A DNA stretch of 64,000 nucleotides from an uncultured bacterium (GTDB lineage Bacteria > Desulfobacterota > Syntrophorhabdia > Syntrophorhabdales > JANXAF01). A program made the position numbers and the translations under genes. The stretch is taken from contig CALKEQ010000003.1 of assembly GCA_938084905.1 (NCBI GenBank), positions 1 to 64,000 of the forward strand, given 5' to 3'. The first letter of the stretch is position 1; each line of letters starts with the position of its first letter. The notes under the pieces are model-generated. The model did not search any database and had not been told where the DNA came from. It saw only the letters and a list, made by a program, of their open reading frames with translations. Shown one piece after another: positions 1-10,602 of this stretch.

Positions 1-1
1 G

Positions 2-430
2 TTAAAAGAAGAGGATATAGTTAAGCTTCCCCTATACGGCTCATCTGAGGAGGAGCAAACTATGGCCTCTTCAGATACCAGTATCCACATATCCATATAC
101 AGGAGGACAGATGCTTTGGCCATTCTCCATGCCCACCCCCCCTATGCGGTTTTGCTATCCATCCTTGGAGATAGGGATCATCTTTCTCCTTTGGACTGGG
201 AAGGGAAGCTGATAGTTGGTTCTATCCATTTTATTGATGTGAATGAAAACGAGAAGAGAGAAGAAAGGATTTCAAATTCCCTTATAGAAAACAAGATCGT
301 CGTTGTGAGAGGACATGGAACCTTCGCAAGGGGGGAAAGTCTGGAAGAGGCCTACCTTTACACAATGAGTCTTGAGTCTTCCTGTTTCTTCTTGTATCAT
401 TTAGAAATTCTAAATAAAGGGAGGAGCTAA
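2..430 (+). CDS. Class II aldolase/adducin family protein, 5' partial
   Basis: The reading frame is open from the left edge of the window, so the true start is missing and 142 residues are visible. The motif HAHP (visible residues 43-46) is the zinc-binding H-x-H-P of class II sugar-phosphate aldolases such as fuculose-phosphate aldolase, and RGHG further on fits the third zinc histidine. The C-terminal helix pattern is also typical of the family. These cytoplasmic enzymes cleave or form C-C bonds in phosphorylated sugars with Zn as Lewis acid; the exact substrate cannot be read here. Its stop overlaps the next start by one base (TAATG), so it is translationally linked to a transaldolase-like gene, suggesting a joint role in sugar phosphate interconversion. 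Confidence 0.85.
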   Translation, partial: LKEEDIVKLPLYGSSEEEQTMASSDTSIHISIYRRTDALAILHAHPPYAVLLSILGDRDHLSPLDWEGKLIVGSIHFIDVNENEKREERISNSLIENKIVVVRGHGTFARGESLEEAYLYTMSLESSCFFLYHLEILNKGRS

Positions 431-1074
431 TGAAGTTCTTCATAGACACGGCAAATGTTGATGAGATCAGAAAAGGGATCGAAATGGGACTTGTGGACGG
501 GGTAACTACAAACCCCACGCTTATCGCAAGGGAAAGGAAGGACCCAGAAATTTTAATCAAAGAGATCCTTTCACTTGTAGATGGGCCCGTGAGCCTTGAA
601 GTCATATCGGATAAAAAGGATGGTATGATCAGGGAGGCAAAGGAGCTGGCATCTCTTGGTCAGAATGTGGTTGTAAAAATACCGATGACCGAAGAGGGAA
701 TAGGAGCGGTAAGTTACCTGTCAAAGGAGGGAATAAAGACAAATGTTACCCTGATCTTTCATCCTACACAGGCCCTCATTGCGGCAAAGGCCGGTGCAAC
801 ATATGTTAGTCCATTTATAGGGAGACTCGATGACATATCCCACAGGGGAATGGAAATAGTACGTGAGATTAAAAGGATATTCTCAAATTACGGTTTCCAA
901 ACAAAGATAATTGTGGCCAGTATCCGAAATCCCATCCATGTTCTAGATGCGGCACTTACTGGAGCTGATATTGCAACGATCCCTTTTAACGTACTGATTC
1001 AGCTCGTAAAACACCCTCTTACAGACATAGGTATCAAGAGATTTTTGGCGGACTGGGAATCGTTGAAAAGGTAA
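430..1074 (+). CDS. Fructose-6-phosphate aldolase / TalC-type transaldolase
   Basis: This 214-residue protein has the length and sequence of the MipB/TalC (Fsa) subfamily of transaldolases: it opens with [13 protein letters not shown], has the TTNPT motif near residue 27, and a Schiff-base lysine candidate at K83 in VVKIPMT. Family members either transfer dihydroxyacetone units between sugar phosphates or act as fructose-6-phosphate aldolases; sequence alone does not separate the two. The ATG overlaps the preceding aldolase stop by one base. Only two bases separate its stop from the convergent recR stop, so there is no room for an intrinsic terminator. Cytoplasmic, non-oxidative pentose phosphate or related sugar metabolism. 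Confidence 0.9.
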   Translation: MKFFIDTANVDEIRKGIEMGLVDGVTTNPTLIARERKDPEILIKEILSLVDGPVSLEVISDKKDGMIREAKELASLGQNVVVKIPMTEEGIGAVSYLSKEGIKTNVTLIFHPTQALIAAKAGATYVSPFIGRLDDISHRGMEIVREIKRIFSNYGFQTKIIVASIRNPIHVLDAALTGADIATIPFNVLIQLVKHPLTDIGIKRFLADWESLKR

Positions 1075-1076
1075 AA

Positions 1077-1676
1077 TCAAACTATATCCCTTCTATTTTC
1101 AACGGAACTTCTTATGGTCTGTGGGTCCGCATACACTATGTCCCCACCTGCCGGGATACCTGAAGCTATGCGCGTTACTTTTACACCCAATGGCTTAAGC
1201 TCATTAGCTATGTGGTAAGCTGTTGCGTTTCCCTCCATATTGAGGTTTGTGGCCAGAAGAACCTCGCTTACTTTTGAACTTTTCACCCTCTCTATAAGCT
1301 CACGAATTTTTAGATTTTCAGGACCTATCCCTTCCAGAGGATTTATGACCCCATGTAGAACGTGATACTTAAAGACACCAGGGTATGCCTGCTCCATAAC
1401 CATAAGATGAGAAGGTTCTTCTACCACGCATATAGGAGAGTTGTCCCTTTTCGGATCTGTGCAGATTGTGCAGGGATCCACGTCGGTTATATTGAAGCAA
1501 ATGGAACAGAGTCTTATCCTCTCTTTTATGTCGATCATACTCTGAGAAAGTTCCTTTACGTAGGTCTCCTTTGAATTCAATAAGAAAAAAGTTAGTCTCG
1601 TTGCAGTTTTTCTTCCGATTCCAGGAAGTTTAGTCAAGTTCTGGATCAGCCTTTCGATAGGTTCGGGATAACCCAT
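1077..1676 (-). CDS. recR: Recombination mediator protein RecR
   Basis: The 199-residue protein has the RecR layout: N-terminal helix-hairpin-helix (LPGIGRKTA around residues 18-26), a four-cysteine zinc finger (C57, C60, C69, C72), and a Toprim domain starting at ICVVEE with the Walker B-like tail. With RecO/RecF it loads RecA on SSB-coated gapped DNA. It is the last gene of a dnaX-ybaB-recR operon, an order widely conserved in bacteria, and starts only six bases after ybaB. Length is normal and nothing is missing. Confidence 0.96.
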   Translation of the reverse strand: MGYPEPIERLIQNLTKLPGIGRKTATRLTFFLLNSKETYVKELSQSMIDIKERIRLCSICFNITDVDPCTICTDPKRDNSPICVVEEPSHLMVMEQAYPGVFKYHVLHGVINPLEGIGPENLKIRELIERVKSSKVSEVLLATNLNMEGNATAYHIANELKPLGVKVTRIASGIPAGGDIVYADPQTIRSSVENRRDIV

Positions 1677-1682
1677 AACTAT

Positions 1683-2006
1683 CTAGAAGGGGAAAAAGGG
1701 AATCTTTTGGCCTACAAAACCCGTAACCCTTGCGATCTCCTCCTTTATTATTTCCCTTGACTTTTTCAGCCCTTCGTTTACAGCGGCAACTATAAGGTCT
1801 TCCAAGAGCTCCTTGTCCCTCTCTTCCCATATCTCATCTGAGATCTTTATAGATAGAATTTCCTGTTTACCGTTCACAACACATGTGACCATCCCTCCGC
1901 CGGATTGGGCTTCCACTGTTTTTTGTGCGGCTTCCTCCTCAATCTTTTGGAATTGCTCTTGAATTTTTCTTGCCTGCTGCAAGATCTGATCAAATCCTCT
2001 TTTCAT
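1683..2006 (-). CDS. Nucleoid-associated protein, YbaB/EbfC family
   Basis: A 107-residue protein whose pattern (charged N-terminal helix with QEQFQKIEEEA, a GGGMV turn, then VVNGKQEILSIKI) is diagnostic of YbaB/EbfC, a small dimeric DNA-binding, nucleoid-associated protein. It sits between dnaX and recR as in most bacteria. Its ATG overlaps the dnaX TGA in an ATGA arrangement, indicating translational coupling. The dnaX-ybaB-recR order itself is strong support. Confidence 0.95.
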   Translation of the reverse strand: MKRGFDQILQQARKIQEQFQKIEEEAAQKTVEAQSGGGMVTCVVNGKQEILSIKISDEIWEERDKELLEDLIVAAVNEGLKKSREIIKEEIARVTGFVGQKIPFFPF

Positions 2007-3460
2007 GTATCCTCCCTGGTATTGAAGATCCTTTCAGCCTCCTGTATATACTCCTCGAGAAGGTCTTTTTTCAATTCTTTTTTTTCCTTAAGTTCAACTT
2101 CCACTTCTTCACCCTTTGCTTCCCTAATAAGGTTTTTTATCTGCAAGGGAAAGGAGGGGTCGGAGAGGAAGATCTTAAGCGTGTCGTCATATAGAATTGT
2201 GATCCTTCCTTTATCTATCTCAATCTCCTGGGACTCGAGTGCTTTTGCTAATAGTGGAACCTTTCCCTTTATGTAGTTCAAAAGAAACTCCCTGGTTATC
2301 TCCCCCCTTTTATCCTTTTCCTCAGTTATTTTTTCCTCTAAAGCCAGAGCACCAACTTTGGTTATCCTTCTTAGTTTCGTTAAATTGCACAGATTTATGT
2401 AGAGGACCTCCAAAGTTATCCTCGGAAACGTGCCTCTAAAGAGATCCTCCTTTGAAAGAAGGTAATTCAGCATGTTCTGAATCTCGTAATATTCCATATC
2501 TTTAGTGATGGCCTCAATTTGCTCTATTTCCTCCTTTTCAAGAGATAAAAAATCCGGAATCCCTCCGAAAAGCTTAACGAAAAGTATGTTTCTTAAGGTG
2601 TTGACCAGGCCCCTGTATATCCTCGTCACCTCGTATCCTCGCTCAACGCACTCCTGTATCAATTTTAGTCCGGAGATCACATCCTCTTTTGCTATAGAAG
2701 AGCAGAGCTCGTATAAAACCCTCTTTTCGACTAAGCCAAGTACCCTTATTACATCTTTTTCAGTTATTCTTCCATCGGAAAAGGCAATTACTTTATCGAG
2801 AAGAGATTCTGCGTCTCTTAAGCTTCCGTCTGCCTCTTCGGCTATGTAGTAAAAAGCCGACTCCTCATACGAAATCTCCTCTTCCTCACATATTCTCCTT
2901 AACTTCCCTATTATTTCGGATTGCGGTATCCTTCTAAAATCGAACCTCTGGCATCTGGACATTATGGTTGGAGGTATCTTTTGCGGCTCTGTAGTGGCAA
3001 GTATGAAGATGTTATGGCCTGGAGGCTCCTCCAAAGTTTTTAGAAAGGCATCTTTTGCCTCTCCCGTTAACATGTGGGCCTCATCTAAAATGTAAACTTT
3101 GTACCTGGCCTTAAAAGGCATGTATTTAACAAGTTCCCTAAGTTCCCGAATGTCATCTATCTTTCTTGTGGATGCAGCATCAATTTCGTTTACATCAACA
3201 AAATTACCGTTGTTGATTGAAAGACAGATTTCACATCTGTCGCACGGATCCGGTGTTGGCCCATGTACGCAGTTTACAGCTTTTGCGAAAATCCTGGCAA
3301 GGGACGTTTTTCCAACTCCTCTTGGCCCTGTGAAAAGATAAGCGTGACCTATTCTACCAGATCTTATGGAATTTTTTATCGTTGTGACGATGTGGGGCTG
3401 GCCAATTACGTCCTCGAACTTTTTCGGTCTCCATCTCCTGGCTATTACTGTGTAAGCCAT
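2003..3460 (-). CDS. dnaX: DNA polymerase III subunit gamma/tau
   Basis: The 485-residue clamp-loader ATPase carries the Walker A GPRGVGKTS (residues 45-53), the zinc-binding cysteines C64, C73, C76, C79, the Walker B DEAH and the sensor SRC motif in TIMSRCQRF. It is somewhat short for a full tau subunit, so the C-terminal polymerase/helicase-binding region is reduced. A run of eight A residues lies in the last 30 codons (minus strand of 2078-2085); slippage there would change only the extreme C-terminus. The gene starts about a dozen bases after the 3' end of the SRP RNA and heads the dnaX-ybaB-recR operon. Confidence 0.96.
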   Translation of the reverse strand: MAYTVIARRWRPKKFEDVIGQPHIVTTIKNSIRSGRIGHAYLFTGPRGVGKTSLARIFAKAVNCVHGPTPDPCDRCEICLSINNGNFVDVNEIDAASTRKIDDIRELRELVKYMPFKARYKVYILDEAHMLTGEAKDAFLKTLEEPPGHNIFILATTEPQKIPPTIMSRCQRFDFRRIPQSEIIGKLRRICEEEEISYEESAFYYIAEEADGSLRDAESLLDKVIAFSDGRITEKDVIRVLGLVEKRVLYELCSSIAKEDVISGLKLIQECVERGYEVTRIYRGLVNTLRNILFVKLFGGIPDFLSLEKEEIEQIEAITKDMEYYEIQNMLNYLLSKEDLFRGTFPRITLEVLYINLCNLTKLRRITKVGALALEEKITEEKDKRGEITREFLLNYIKGKVPLLAKALESQEIEIDKGRITILYDDTLKIFLSDPSFPLQIKNLIREAKGEEVEVELKEKKELKKDLLEEYIQEAERIFNTREDT

Positions 3461-3473
3461 CTGGGAAATTTAC

Positions 3474-3572
3474 ATGGCCAGGCTTGCCGCGGCACACAGG
3501 TCAGTTACTACCGCTGCTTTCTTCCGAACCTGACGGGATTCATAACTTCCCTGTTGCGCGGGGCCTGGCCTC
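3474..3572 (-). ncRNA. ffs: Small signal recognition particle RNA (4.5S RNA)
   Basis: On the minus strand this 99-base segment contains the universally conserved SRP domain IV: GTCAGGTTCGGAAGAAAGC with the GGAA tetraloop followed by AGCAGCGGTA. The ends pair: GGCCAGGC (3570-3563) with GCCTGGCC (3483-3476), and the intervening arms also pair to give the single long hairpin of bacterial small SRP RNA. It binds Ffh for co-translational targeting of membrane proteins. It lies directly upstream of dnaX, an arrangement seen in many bacteria, and a -10 like box is correctly spaced from the 5' end. Ends are estimated to within a few bases. Confidence 0.93.
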
Positions 3573-3577
3573 TCTAA

Positions 3578-3583
3578 ATAATA
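3578..3583 (-). promoter_or_regulatory. Putative -10 box of the SRP RNA promoter
   Basis: TATTAT on the minus strand lies six bases upstream of the inferred 5' end of the SRP RNA. The -35 position holds only a weak TTTAAA-like hexamer around 3602-3607. The placement rather than the consensus supports it. Confidence 0.45.
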
Positions 3584-3683
3584 GCACAAAAAAGGGAAGT
3601 TTTTAAACAGGCTAAATTTGCGTTTGCGTCGATCTAGCTTTATTTATTAGCCACAATCACAGAATCTGGGAGCTTCAAATTTC

Positions 3684-3712
3684 TTGACAAAACCTGAATG
3701 GTAGTATATCTA
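3684..3712 (+). promoter_or_regulatory. Putative sigma-70 promoter of the pyrophosphatase gene
   Basis: A perfect TTGACA at 3684-3689 is followed after 17 bases by TATCTA at 3707-3712. Transcription would start near 3719, leaving a leader of about 30 bases that contains the strong ribosome binding site AAAGGAGG (3735-3742). Confidence 0.6.
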
Positions 3713-3748
3713 ATCGAGGATCATAATCAAGGATAAAGGAGGTTGGGT

Positions 3749-5947
3749 ATGTGGCCTTTTCTCTGGATCGTTTTTCTTGGTTGTGCATGTGGGATAGTTT
3801 TTGCACTTTGGTTAATAAAGTACATCTTTAGCCTGGATACAGGTACGGAGGCAATGAGGGACGTCAACTCCAGAATAAATGAAGGTGCATGGGCTTTCAT
3901 ACGGAGGCAGTATTCTACAATCGCTATAACTGCCATTGTTGTGGCCATAATAATCGGTTTTTTGATTGGAGGTTTAAGCAGTAAAGCAGAGCTGGATATG
4001 CTCAACGTCACGGCCTTTGGTCTTGGATGGAGAACTGCAGTCGCCTTCCTAGTTGGTGGGCTCTGCTCCTGTGTTTCTGGCATAGTTGGAATGTGGGTCG
4101 CTGTCAAGTCAAATGTTAGGTGCGCTGCTGCATCTCATAGAAGCTTAAATGAGGCACTAACCGTTGCCCTCAGAGGGGGAGCAGTATCTGGGTTTCTGAT
4201 TGTTACCTTAAGTCTGCTGGGTGTGACTGTGATGTTTATTGCCTATGGGGGTCTCTCAAATCCGCACATTGCCCCACATCTAACAGTTGCATTCGGGTTC
4301 GGCGCTTCAATGGTTGCCCTTTTTGCGCAGCTTGGAGGAGGTATATACACAAAGGCCGCTGATATGGGAGCAGACCTGGCAGGAAAGGTTGAGGCTGGAA
4401 TCCCTGAAGATGACCCCCGGAACGCCGCTGTTATTGCAGATCAGGTAGGCGACAACGTTGGAGATTGTGCAGGTCGTGGGGCTGACCTATTTGAGTCAAC
4501 AGCGGCAGAAAACATAGGAGCCATGATAATTGGTGCGAGCCTTTATACCCTTTCAGTAAAGTCAGGTGTTAAACCGGAGGTCGCAGTTGGATGGGTTCTT
4601 TTTCCTCTTGTTGTTCGTGCAATTGGAATAATTGCAAGTTTGATTGGTGTTATCTCAGTGAGGAGTAAAAAAGAGTTCGAACCGCCAATGGACATATTGA
4701 ACAGGGGTTACTATGTGGCCCTTGTACTTTCAGTCATAGGTATGGTTTTGACCTGTTACTTTATGTTTGCGGAAATGTGTTCAGGATGGTACTACCTTAT
4801 GGGAGCAGGTATTATCGGAATTTTAACAAGTGTAGTCGTCATCTATATAACTCAGTACTACACTGAAAGCCGTTATTTACCAACCAGAAGAATTGCTGAG
4901 TCGGCAAAAACTGGGCCTGCAACGGTTATGGTTACAGGACTCTCTGTGGGATTTGAAACCATAATGCCCACAGCGATAGTTATCAGTGTCGCACTCCTTT
5001 TAACTTACTATTTTGGTGTGAAAGCCGGTCTTGACCTTCCATGGTGGATAAGTGGGGCATATGGAACAGCCATAGCTACAATGGGAATGCTCATGACGTG
5101 TCCTTTTATCCTTGCCGAAGATACATTTGGTCCAATTACTGACAATGCAAATGGTATAAACGAGTTTACCAAAGCCGGAGAAAACATAAGGCGTGTTACA
5201 GACCATCTGGATGCGGCAGGAAATACAACAAAGGCATTAACAAAAGGATACGCAATGGTCTCAGCAGGTCTTGCAGGTTTTCTTCTTTTCCAAGCGTATT
5301 TTGACAGGGTACTCCTTCTAACAGGGAAGGAGGGGGAACTCTTCAACATAAATCTAGTCATACCAGAGGTCTTAATAGGTGGAATTCTGGCTATCATGAT
5401 GGTCTTCCTTTTCAGTGCCTGGGGATTGAGAAGCGTGGGTGAGGCAGCTTCAAAGATAATTGAGGAAGTTCGCAGACAGATAAAGGAAGATCCTGGAATC
5501 CTGGCCGGAACCTCAAGACCAAACTACGCCAGGGCTGTCGATATAACGACAAGGGCAGCACTTAGGGGAATGGTTGCGCCTGGCCTTCTGCCCGTCCTTT
5601 TACCAGTGGCGATTGGAATCTTTTTCGCCATCTTCAAGGTAACTGGAATCAACGCCCCGTACGCCGTAGGATCCTTTCTAATGGTCGGCACCTTCGCAGC
5701 TATCCTTCTTGCATCCTTTATGAATAACGGCGGAGGTGCATGGGATAATGCGAAAAAGTACATAGAGGATGGGAATCTAAAGGATGATTTGGGGAATGTG
5801 ATCCCTAAACATTCATTTGCCCATGCGGCAGCTGTAACGGGTGATACAGTTGGAGATCCGCTTAAAGATACTGTAGGTCCTTCACTTCACATAGTCGCAA
5901 AGCTTATCGCGACTGTAACACTCGTTTTGTGTCCCCTCTGGTTATAA
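3749..5947 (+). CDS. hppA: Membrane-bound H+-translocating pyrophosphatase
   Basis: This very hydrophobic 732-residue protein with about 16 membrane segments matches membrane pyrophosphatases, which couple PPi hydrolysis to ion pumping across the inner membrane. Visible signatures are the first substrate loop (DMGADLAGKVE and DNVGDCAGRGADLFES), the mid-protein DNANG loop, and the C-terminal DNAKKYIE and GDTVGDPLKDT motifs. The GNTTKALTK motif has lysine where K+-dependent enzymes carry alanine, so it should be the K+-independent, proton-pumping class. The ATG at 3749 is chosen because AAAGGAGG ends six bases upstream; a TTG two codons earlier is less likely. It converges on the ATP synthase operon, and both enzymes act on the same proton gradient. 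Confidence 0.96.
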   Translation: MWPFLWIVFLGCACGIVFALWLIKYIFSLDTGTEAMRDVNSRINEGAWAFIRRQYSTIAITAIVVAIIIGFLIGGLSSKAELDMLNVTAFGLGWRTAVAFLVGGLCSCVSGIVGMWVAVKSNVRCAAASHRSLNEALTVALRGGAVSGFLIVTLSLLGVTVMFIAYGGLSNPHIAPHLTVAFGFGASMVALFAQLGGGIYTKAADMGADLAGKVEAGIPEDDPRNAAVIADQVGDNVGDCAGRGADLFESTAAENIGAMIIGASLYTLSVKSGVKPEVAVGWVLFPLVVRAIGIIASLIGVISVRSKKEFEPPMDILNRGYYVALVLSVIGMVLTCYFMFAEMCSGWYYLMGAGIIGILTSVVVIYITQYYTESRYLPTRRIAESAKTGPATVMVTGLSVGFETIMPTAIVISVALLLTYYFGVKAGLDLPWWISGAYGTAIATMGMLMTCPFILAEDTFGPITDNANGINEFTKAGENIRRVTDHLDAAGNTTKALTKGYAMVSAGLAGFLLFQAYFDRVLLLTGKEGELFNINLVIPEVLIGGILAIMMVFLFSAWGLRSVGEAASKIIEEVRRQIKEDPGILAGTSRPNYARAVDITTRAALRGMVAPGLLPVLLPVAIGIFFAIFKVTGINAPYAVGSFLMVGTFAAILLASFMNNGGGAWDNAKKYIEDGNLKDDLGNVIPKHSFAHAAAVTGDTVGDPLKDTVGPSLHIVAKLIATVTLVLCPLWL

Positions 5948-5948
5948 T

Positions 5949-5977
5949 AAAAAACCCCGGGATATCCGGGGTTTTTT
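5949..5977. terminator. Bidirectional Rho-independent terminator between hppA and atpC
   Basis: CCCCGG (5955-5960) pairs with CCGGGG (5966-5971), flanked by A6 on the left and T6 on the right, so the stem can be followed by a U run on either strand. It fills the gap between two convergent stop codons and its T tract overlaps the atpC stop. One hairpin therefore can end both transcripts. Confidence 0.9.
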
Positions 5978-6242
5978 ATCCTTGCTCCAATATCTCACCT
6001 TTTTCTAGGAGAAGGAGCACCTTATCGTTTAGAACTTCGGCGAATCCCTTCCCGGCAGAAATTGAGATTTTTTTTCCATCCTTCACACATCTTATTTCCC
6101 CTTCCTCCAAGGTTGTGAGAAACTGGATATGACCTGGCAGAACACCAAATTCACCGAGTGTGCCTCTTGCTTCGATCATGTCTATTTCATCCTGAAAAAG
6201 GATTCTCTCCGGTGTTATTATTTCCACGTATAGTCTGGCCAT
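5976..6242 (-). CDS. atpC: F1Fo ATP synthase epsilon subunit, short form
   Basis: The 88 residues correspond to the N-terminal beta-sandwich of epsilon (pattern VEIITPER, GEFGVLPGH, ISAGKGFAEV) and end at ILEQG, where the family normally continues with a C-terminal pair of helices for about 130-140 residues in total. The helical hairpin that inhibits ATP hydrolysis in many bacteria is therefore absent. Short epsilon subunits of similar length are known, for example in green sulfur bacteria, so this is probably natural, not broken. It starts three bases after atpD and is the last gene of the operon. Confidence 0.93.
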   Translation of the reverse strand: MARLYVEIITPERILFQDEIDMIEARGTLGEFGVLPGHIQFLTTLEEGEIRCVKDGKKISISAGKGFAEVLNDKVLLLLEKGEILEQG

Positions 6243-6245
6243 CTT

Positions 6246-7661
<1,416 letters not shown>

Positions 7662-7672
7662 CTATTTCCTCC

Positions 7673-8539
7673 TTAATAGGTCGTTTTCTTTACGGCCTCA
7701 GCACCACCGACTATGTCGAGCATCTCCTTTGTGATGCTCTCCTGTCTCTTTTTGTTGTAAAGAAGGGTCAGGAAGTTTATCATTTCTCCACAGTTGTTGG
7801 TCGCGTTCTCCATGGCGTTCATCCTTGAAGCATGTTCTGATGTTTGCGAATTCAGAATCATGTACCAGATCCTTGTGCTTAAATATTGAGGTATGAACCT
7901 CTCCAATATGGACTTCCGGTCCGGTTCGTAGAGATAATCTATCTTTTGGTCGGCCCTCTTACTTTTTACCGGAAGAAGTTCCTCAACTGTAACTATCTGT
8001 TTTAATGGAGACCTAAAGAACGTATAAACCGCAAATACCTTATCGAACTCGCCTTTTACGTAGTAAGAGATAAGATCGTCAGATATCTCTTCTACTGTCT
8101 CTCTTCCTATCCTTCTTTGCTCGACAAACTCCTTAACAATAAGGGCACCTCTTTTCGCAAAGTAATCTCTAATCTTTTTCCCCACTATGTATAACCCGAT
8201 CTTCTCATAATTCTCTCTGTTCTGGGTGATGAAGTTCTCTATCGCAAAATTCACGTTTGCATTGAAACTCCCGCATAGTCCTCTATCTGAAGCGCACGCG
8301 AAAAGGAGAACGTTTTTTATTTCCTCTTTCTCTTTTATTACAGGGTGGATGCTTTCTGGCAGACTTGAGACAATTCGGTCTTTAAGCTCCTCGATCTTTA
8401 TAGCGTAAGGCCTTAATCTTTCCAGTTCATCCTGAGATCTTCTGAGCCTAGATGAGGCGACCATTTTCATCGTCCTTGTTATCGTTTGCGTACTTTTTAT
8501 GCTCTGTATCTTCCGTCTTATATCTCTAAGGGTCGCCAT
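7673..8539 (-). CDS. atpG: F1Fo ATP synthase gamma subunit
   Basis: The 288-residue rotor shaft subunit is recognised by its N-terminal helix (RDIRRKIQSIKSTQTITRTM), the central DRGLCGSFNAN motif, and the C-terminal helix with RMNAMENATNN. Both terminal helices form the coiled coil that rotates inside alpha3beta3. It starts two bases after atpA, in the standard alpha-gamma-beta-epsilon order. Confidence 0.97.
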   Translation of the reverse strand: MATLRDIRRKIQSIKSTQTITRTMKMVASSRLRRSQDELERLRPYAIKIEELKDRIVSSLPESIHPVIKEKEEIKNVLLFACASDRGLCGSFNANVNFAIENFITQNRENYEKIGLYIVGKKIRDYFAKRGALIVKEFVEQRRIGRETVEEISDDLISYYVKGEFDKVFAVYTFFRSPLKQIVTVEELLPVKSKRADQKIDYLYEPDRKSILERFIPQYLSTRIWYMILNSQTSEHASRMNAMENATNNCGEMINFLTLLYNKKRQESITKEMLDIVGGAEAVKKTTY

Positions 8540-8541
8540 TT

Positions 8542-10056
8542 CTATTCTTCGTACTTAAAGATTTCTCTTAACTCAGTCAAGGCCCTGTTAAGTCTCTCCT
8601 CTATCTGGGGAGAGAGCTCCTTTTTTTCCTTTATGTCTTTTAAGATGTCGGGGTATCTAGTGTCAAAAAACTCGTAAAGCTCCTTTTCGTACCTCTTGAG
8701 CAAATTCACAGGATAGGTGTCTATGTAACCATTTGTGGCTGCGTATAATAGCACCACTTGCTTTTCGACAGGGATCGGTTCGTAAAGGTCCTGTTTCAGT
8801 ATCTCCGTCAATCTTAATCCCCTTGCAAGAAGGGCCTGTGTTGCTTTGTCCAGGTCAGTTCCAAATTTGGCGAACGCAGCAAGCTCCCTGTACTGGGCAA
8901 GTTCGAGTCTGAGCCTTCCTGCCACCTGTTTCATAGCCTTCGTTTGGGCATTCCCACCAACCCTCGAGACAGATATGCCCACATTTATAGCTGGCCTTAT
9001 TCCTGCATAGAATAGCTCAGGCTCAAGGTAAATCTGGCCGTCTGTTATGGATATAACATTCGTTGGGATATATGCTGAGACATCACCTGCTTGAGTCTCA
9101 ATTATGGGAAGTGCCGTCAAAGAACCTCCTCCATGGGCATCATCCCATTTTGCTGCCCTCTCAAGAAGCCTGGAATGGAGGTAGAATATATCTCCAGGAT
9201 AGGCCTCCCTTCCAGGTGGTCTTCTCAGAAGAAGGGAGAGCTGACGGTAAGCAACGGCATGTTTGGAGAGATCATCGTAAACTATTAGAGCATGTCTTCC
9301 GGTGTCTCTAAAATATTCACCCATTGCGCACCCAGCGTATGGAGCGAGAAACTGTAGTGGTGCAGGATCGGAGGCTGTTGCGGCGACGACCGTTGTGTAC
9401 TTCATTGCTCCGTAAGTATTAAGAATATCAATAATTCTTGCTACAGATGAACGCTTCTGCCCTATGGCTACGTATATGCAATAAACATCCGTATCCCTCT
9501 GATTGATTATCGTGTCTATGGCTATGGCTGTCTTTCCCGTTCCCCTATCCCCTATTATGAGCTCCCTCTGCCCCCTTCCAATCGGAATCATTGCATCTAT
9601 TGCCTTTATTCCTGTTTGTAATGGTTCCTTAACTGGCTGTCTCACAACAACACCAGGTGCTATCCTTTCCACATTTCTGAATTCCTTTGCCTCTATTGGT
9701 CCTTTTCCATCGATGGGATTTCCAAGACTGTCAACAACCCTTCCCACGAGTGCTTCTCCAACAGGTACCTGAGCTATCCTTTTCGTCCTTTTGACAATAT
9801 CCCCCTCTTTTATTTTAAAATCCTCGCCAAAGATAACTGCGCCGACATTATCTTCCTCCAGGTTCCAAACCATACCAGTTATACCATGGGGAAACTCAAG
9901 CAACTCTCCAGCCATAACATTTTCTAGCCCATATATTCTCGCGATCCCGTCGCCAACAGAGATCACTATTCCAGTCTCCTCAAAGTCGATTTTTCTTTCC
10001 AGGCCTGCTATCTTTTGCTCTATTATCCTACTTATCTCCTCTGCCCTTATCTCCAT
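8542..10056 (-). CDS. atpA: F1Fo ATP synthase alpha subunit
   Basis: This 504-residue protein has the regulatory nucleotide-binding site GDRGTGKT, the Q-rich P-loop follow-up [10 protein letters not shown], and the visual signature of alpha subunits [17 protein letters not shown] with the conserved arginine finger region. It pairs with beta in F1. It starts three bases after atpH and is full length. Confidence 0.98.
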   Translation of the reverse strand: MEIRAEEISRIIEQKIAGLERKIDFEETGIVISVGDGIARIYGLENVMAGELLEFPHGITGMVWNLEEDNVGAVIFGEDFKIKEGDIVKRTKRIAQVPVGEALVGRVVDSLGNPIDGKGPIEAKEFRNVERIAPGVVVRQPVKEPLQTGIKAIDAMIPIGRGQRELIIGDRGTGKTAIAIDTIINQRDTDVYCIYVAIGQKRSSVARIIDILNTYGAMKYTTVVAATASDPAPLQFLAPYAGCAMGEYFRDTGRHALIVYDDLSKHAVAYRQLSLLLRRPPGREAYPGDIFYLHSRLLERAAKWDDAHGGGSLTALPIIETQAGDVSAYIPTNVISITDGQIYLEPELFYAGIRPAINVGISVSRVGGNAQTKAMKQVAGRLRLELAQYRELAAFAKFGTDLDKATQALLARGLRLTEILKQDLYEPIPVEKQVVLLYAATNGYIDTYPVNLLKRYEKELYEFFDTRYPDILKDIKEKKELSPQIEERLNRALTELREIFKYEE

Positions 10057-10059
10057 GGA

Positions 10060-10602
10060 TCACTCCTTCAAAAGGTTTTCTTTTATTATTTCGAGTTGTT
10101 TTCTTAAAGTTCCATCTATTACTGTTCCGTTTAGGGAAAGCTTAATACCTGCCAGTAGGCTCTTGTCTTCAATAATGGTGAGTACAACCTTTTTTTTGAA
10201 TTTTTCGCTCAGAACCGTTTCGATTTCTTTTACGAGCTCTGGTTCCAGGGGGTAGGGTGAGTATAGTTTTCCGCGTAATACGTTCTCTTTCTCATCAACG
10301 AGTCTTGAGTACTCTTCCACGATAGATGGCAAAAGCTTGACCCTGTTATTTTCAAGAAGAAGTACCAGTAGGTTCGTAACAGTGGTTGAGAGATTTGCAT
10401 ACCTTCCCACATCTAAAAGTACATCTTTTCTTACTTTCAGGTCGAAAATGGGAAGCATAATTGTTCGATAAAGGGGTTCACTTTTATTAATCAGAGAGAG
10501 GAAGTCTTCAAGCTCTTTTTTGTACTGTAAGTAGTTACCATCCTTCTCTCCAACTCGAAAAAGTCCCTCTGCGTATTTTTTTGCCACTCCTTTCTGAATC
10601 AA
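10060..10602 (-). CDS. atpH: F1Fo ATP synthase delta subunit
   Basis: A 180-residue protein of the delta/OSCP family: N-terminal KKYAEGLFRVGEKDG helix and the C-terminal EPELVKEIETVLSEKFKKK and LLAGIKLSLNGTVIDGTLRKQLE segment, which is the family signature. It joins the peripheral stalk (b and b') to the top of alpha3beta3. Its start overlaps the b subunit stop by four bases. Confidence 0.94.
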   Translation of the reverse strand: MIQKGVAKKYAEGLFRVGEKDGNYLQYKKELEDFLSLINKSEPLYRTIMLPIFDLKVRKDVLLDVGRYANLSTTVTNLLVLLLENNRVKLLPSIVEEYSRLVDEKENVLRGKLYSPYPLEPELVKEIETVLSEKFKKKVVLTIIEDKSLLAGIKLSLNGTVIDGTLRKQLEIIKENLLKE

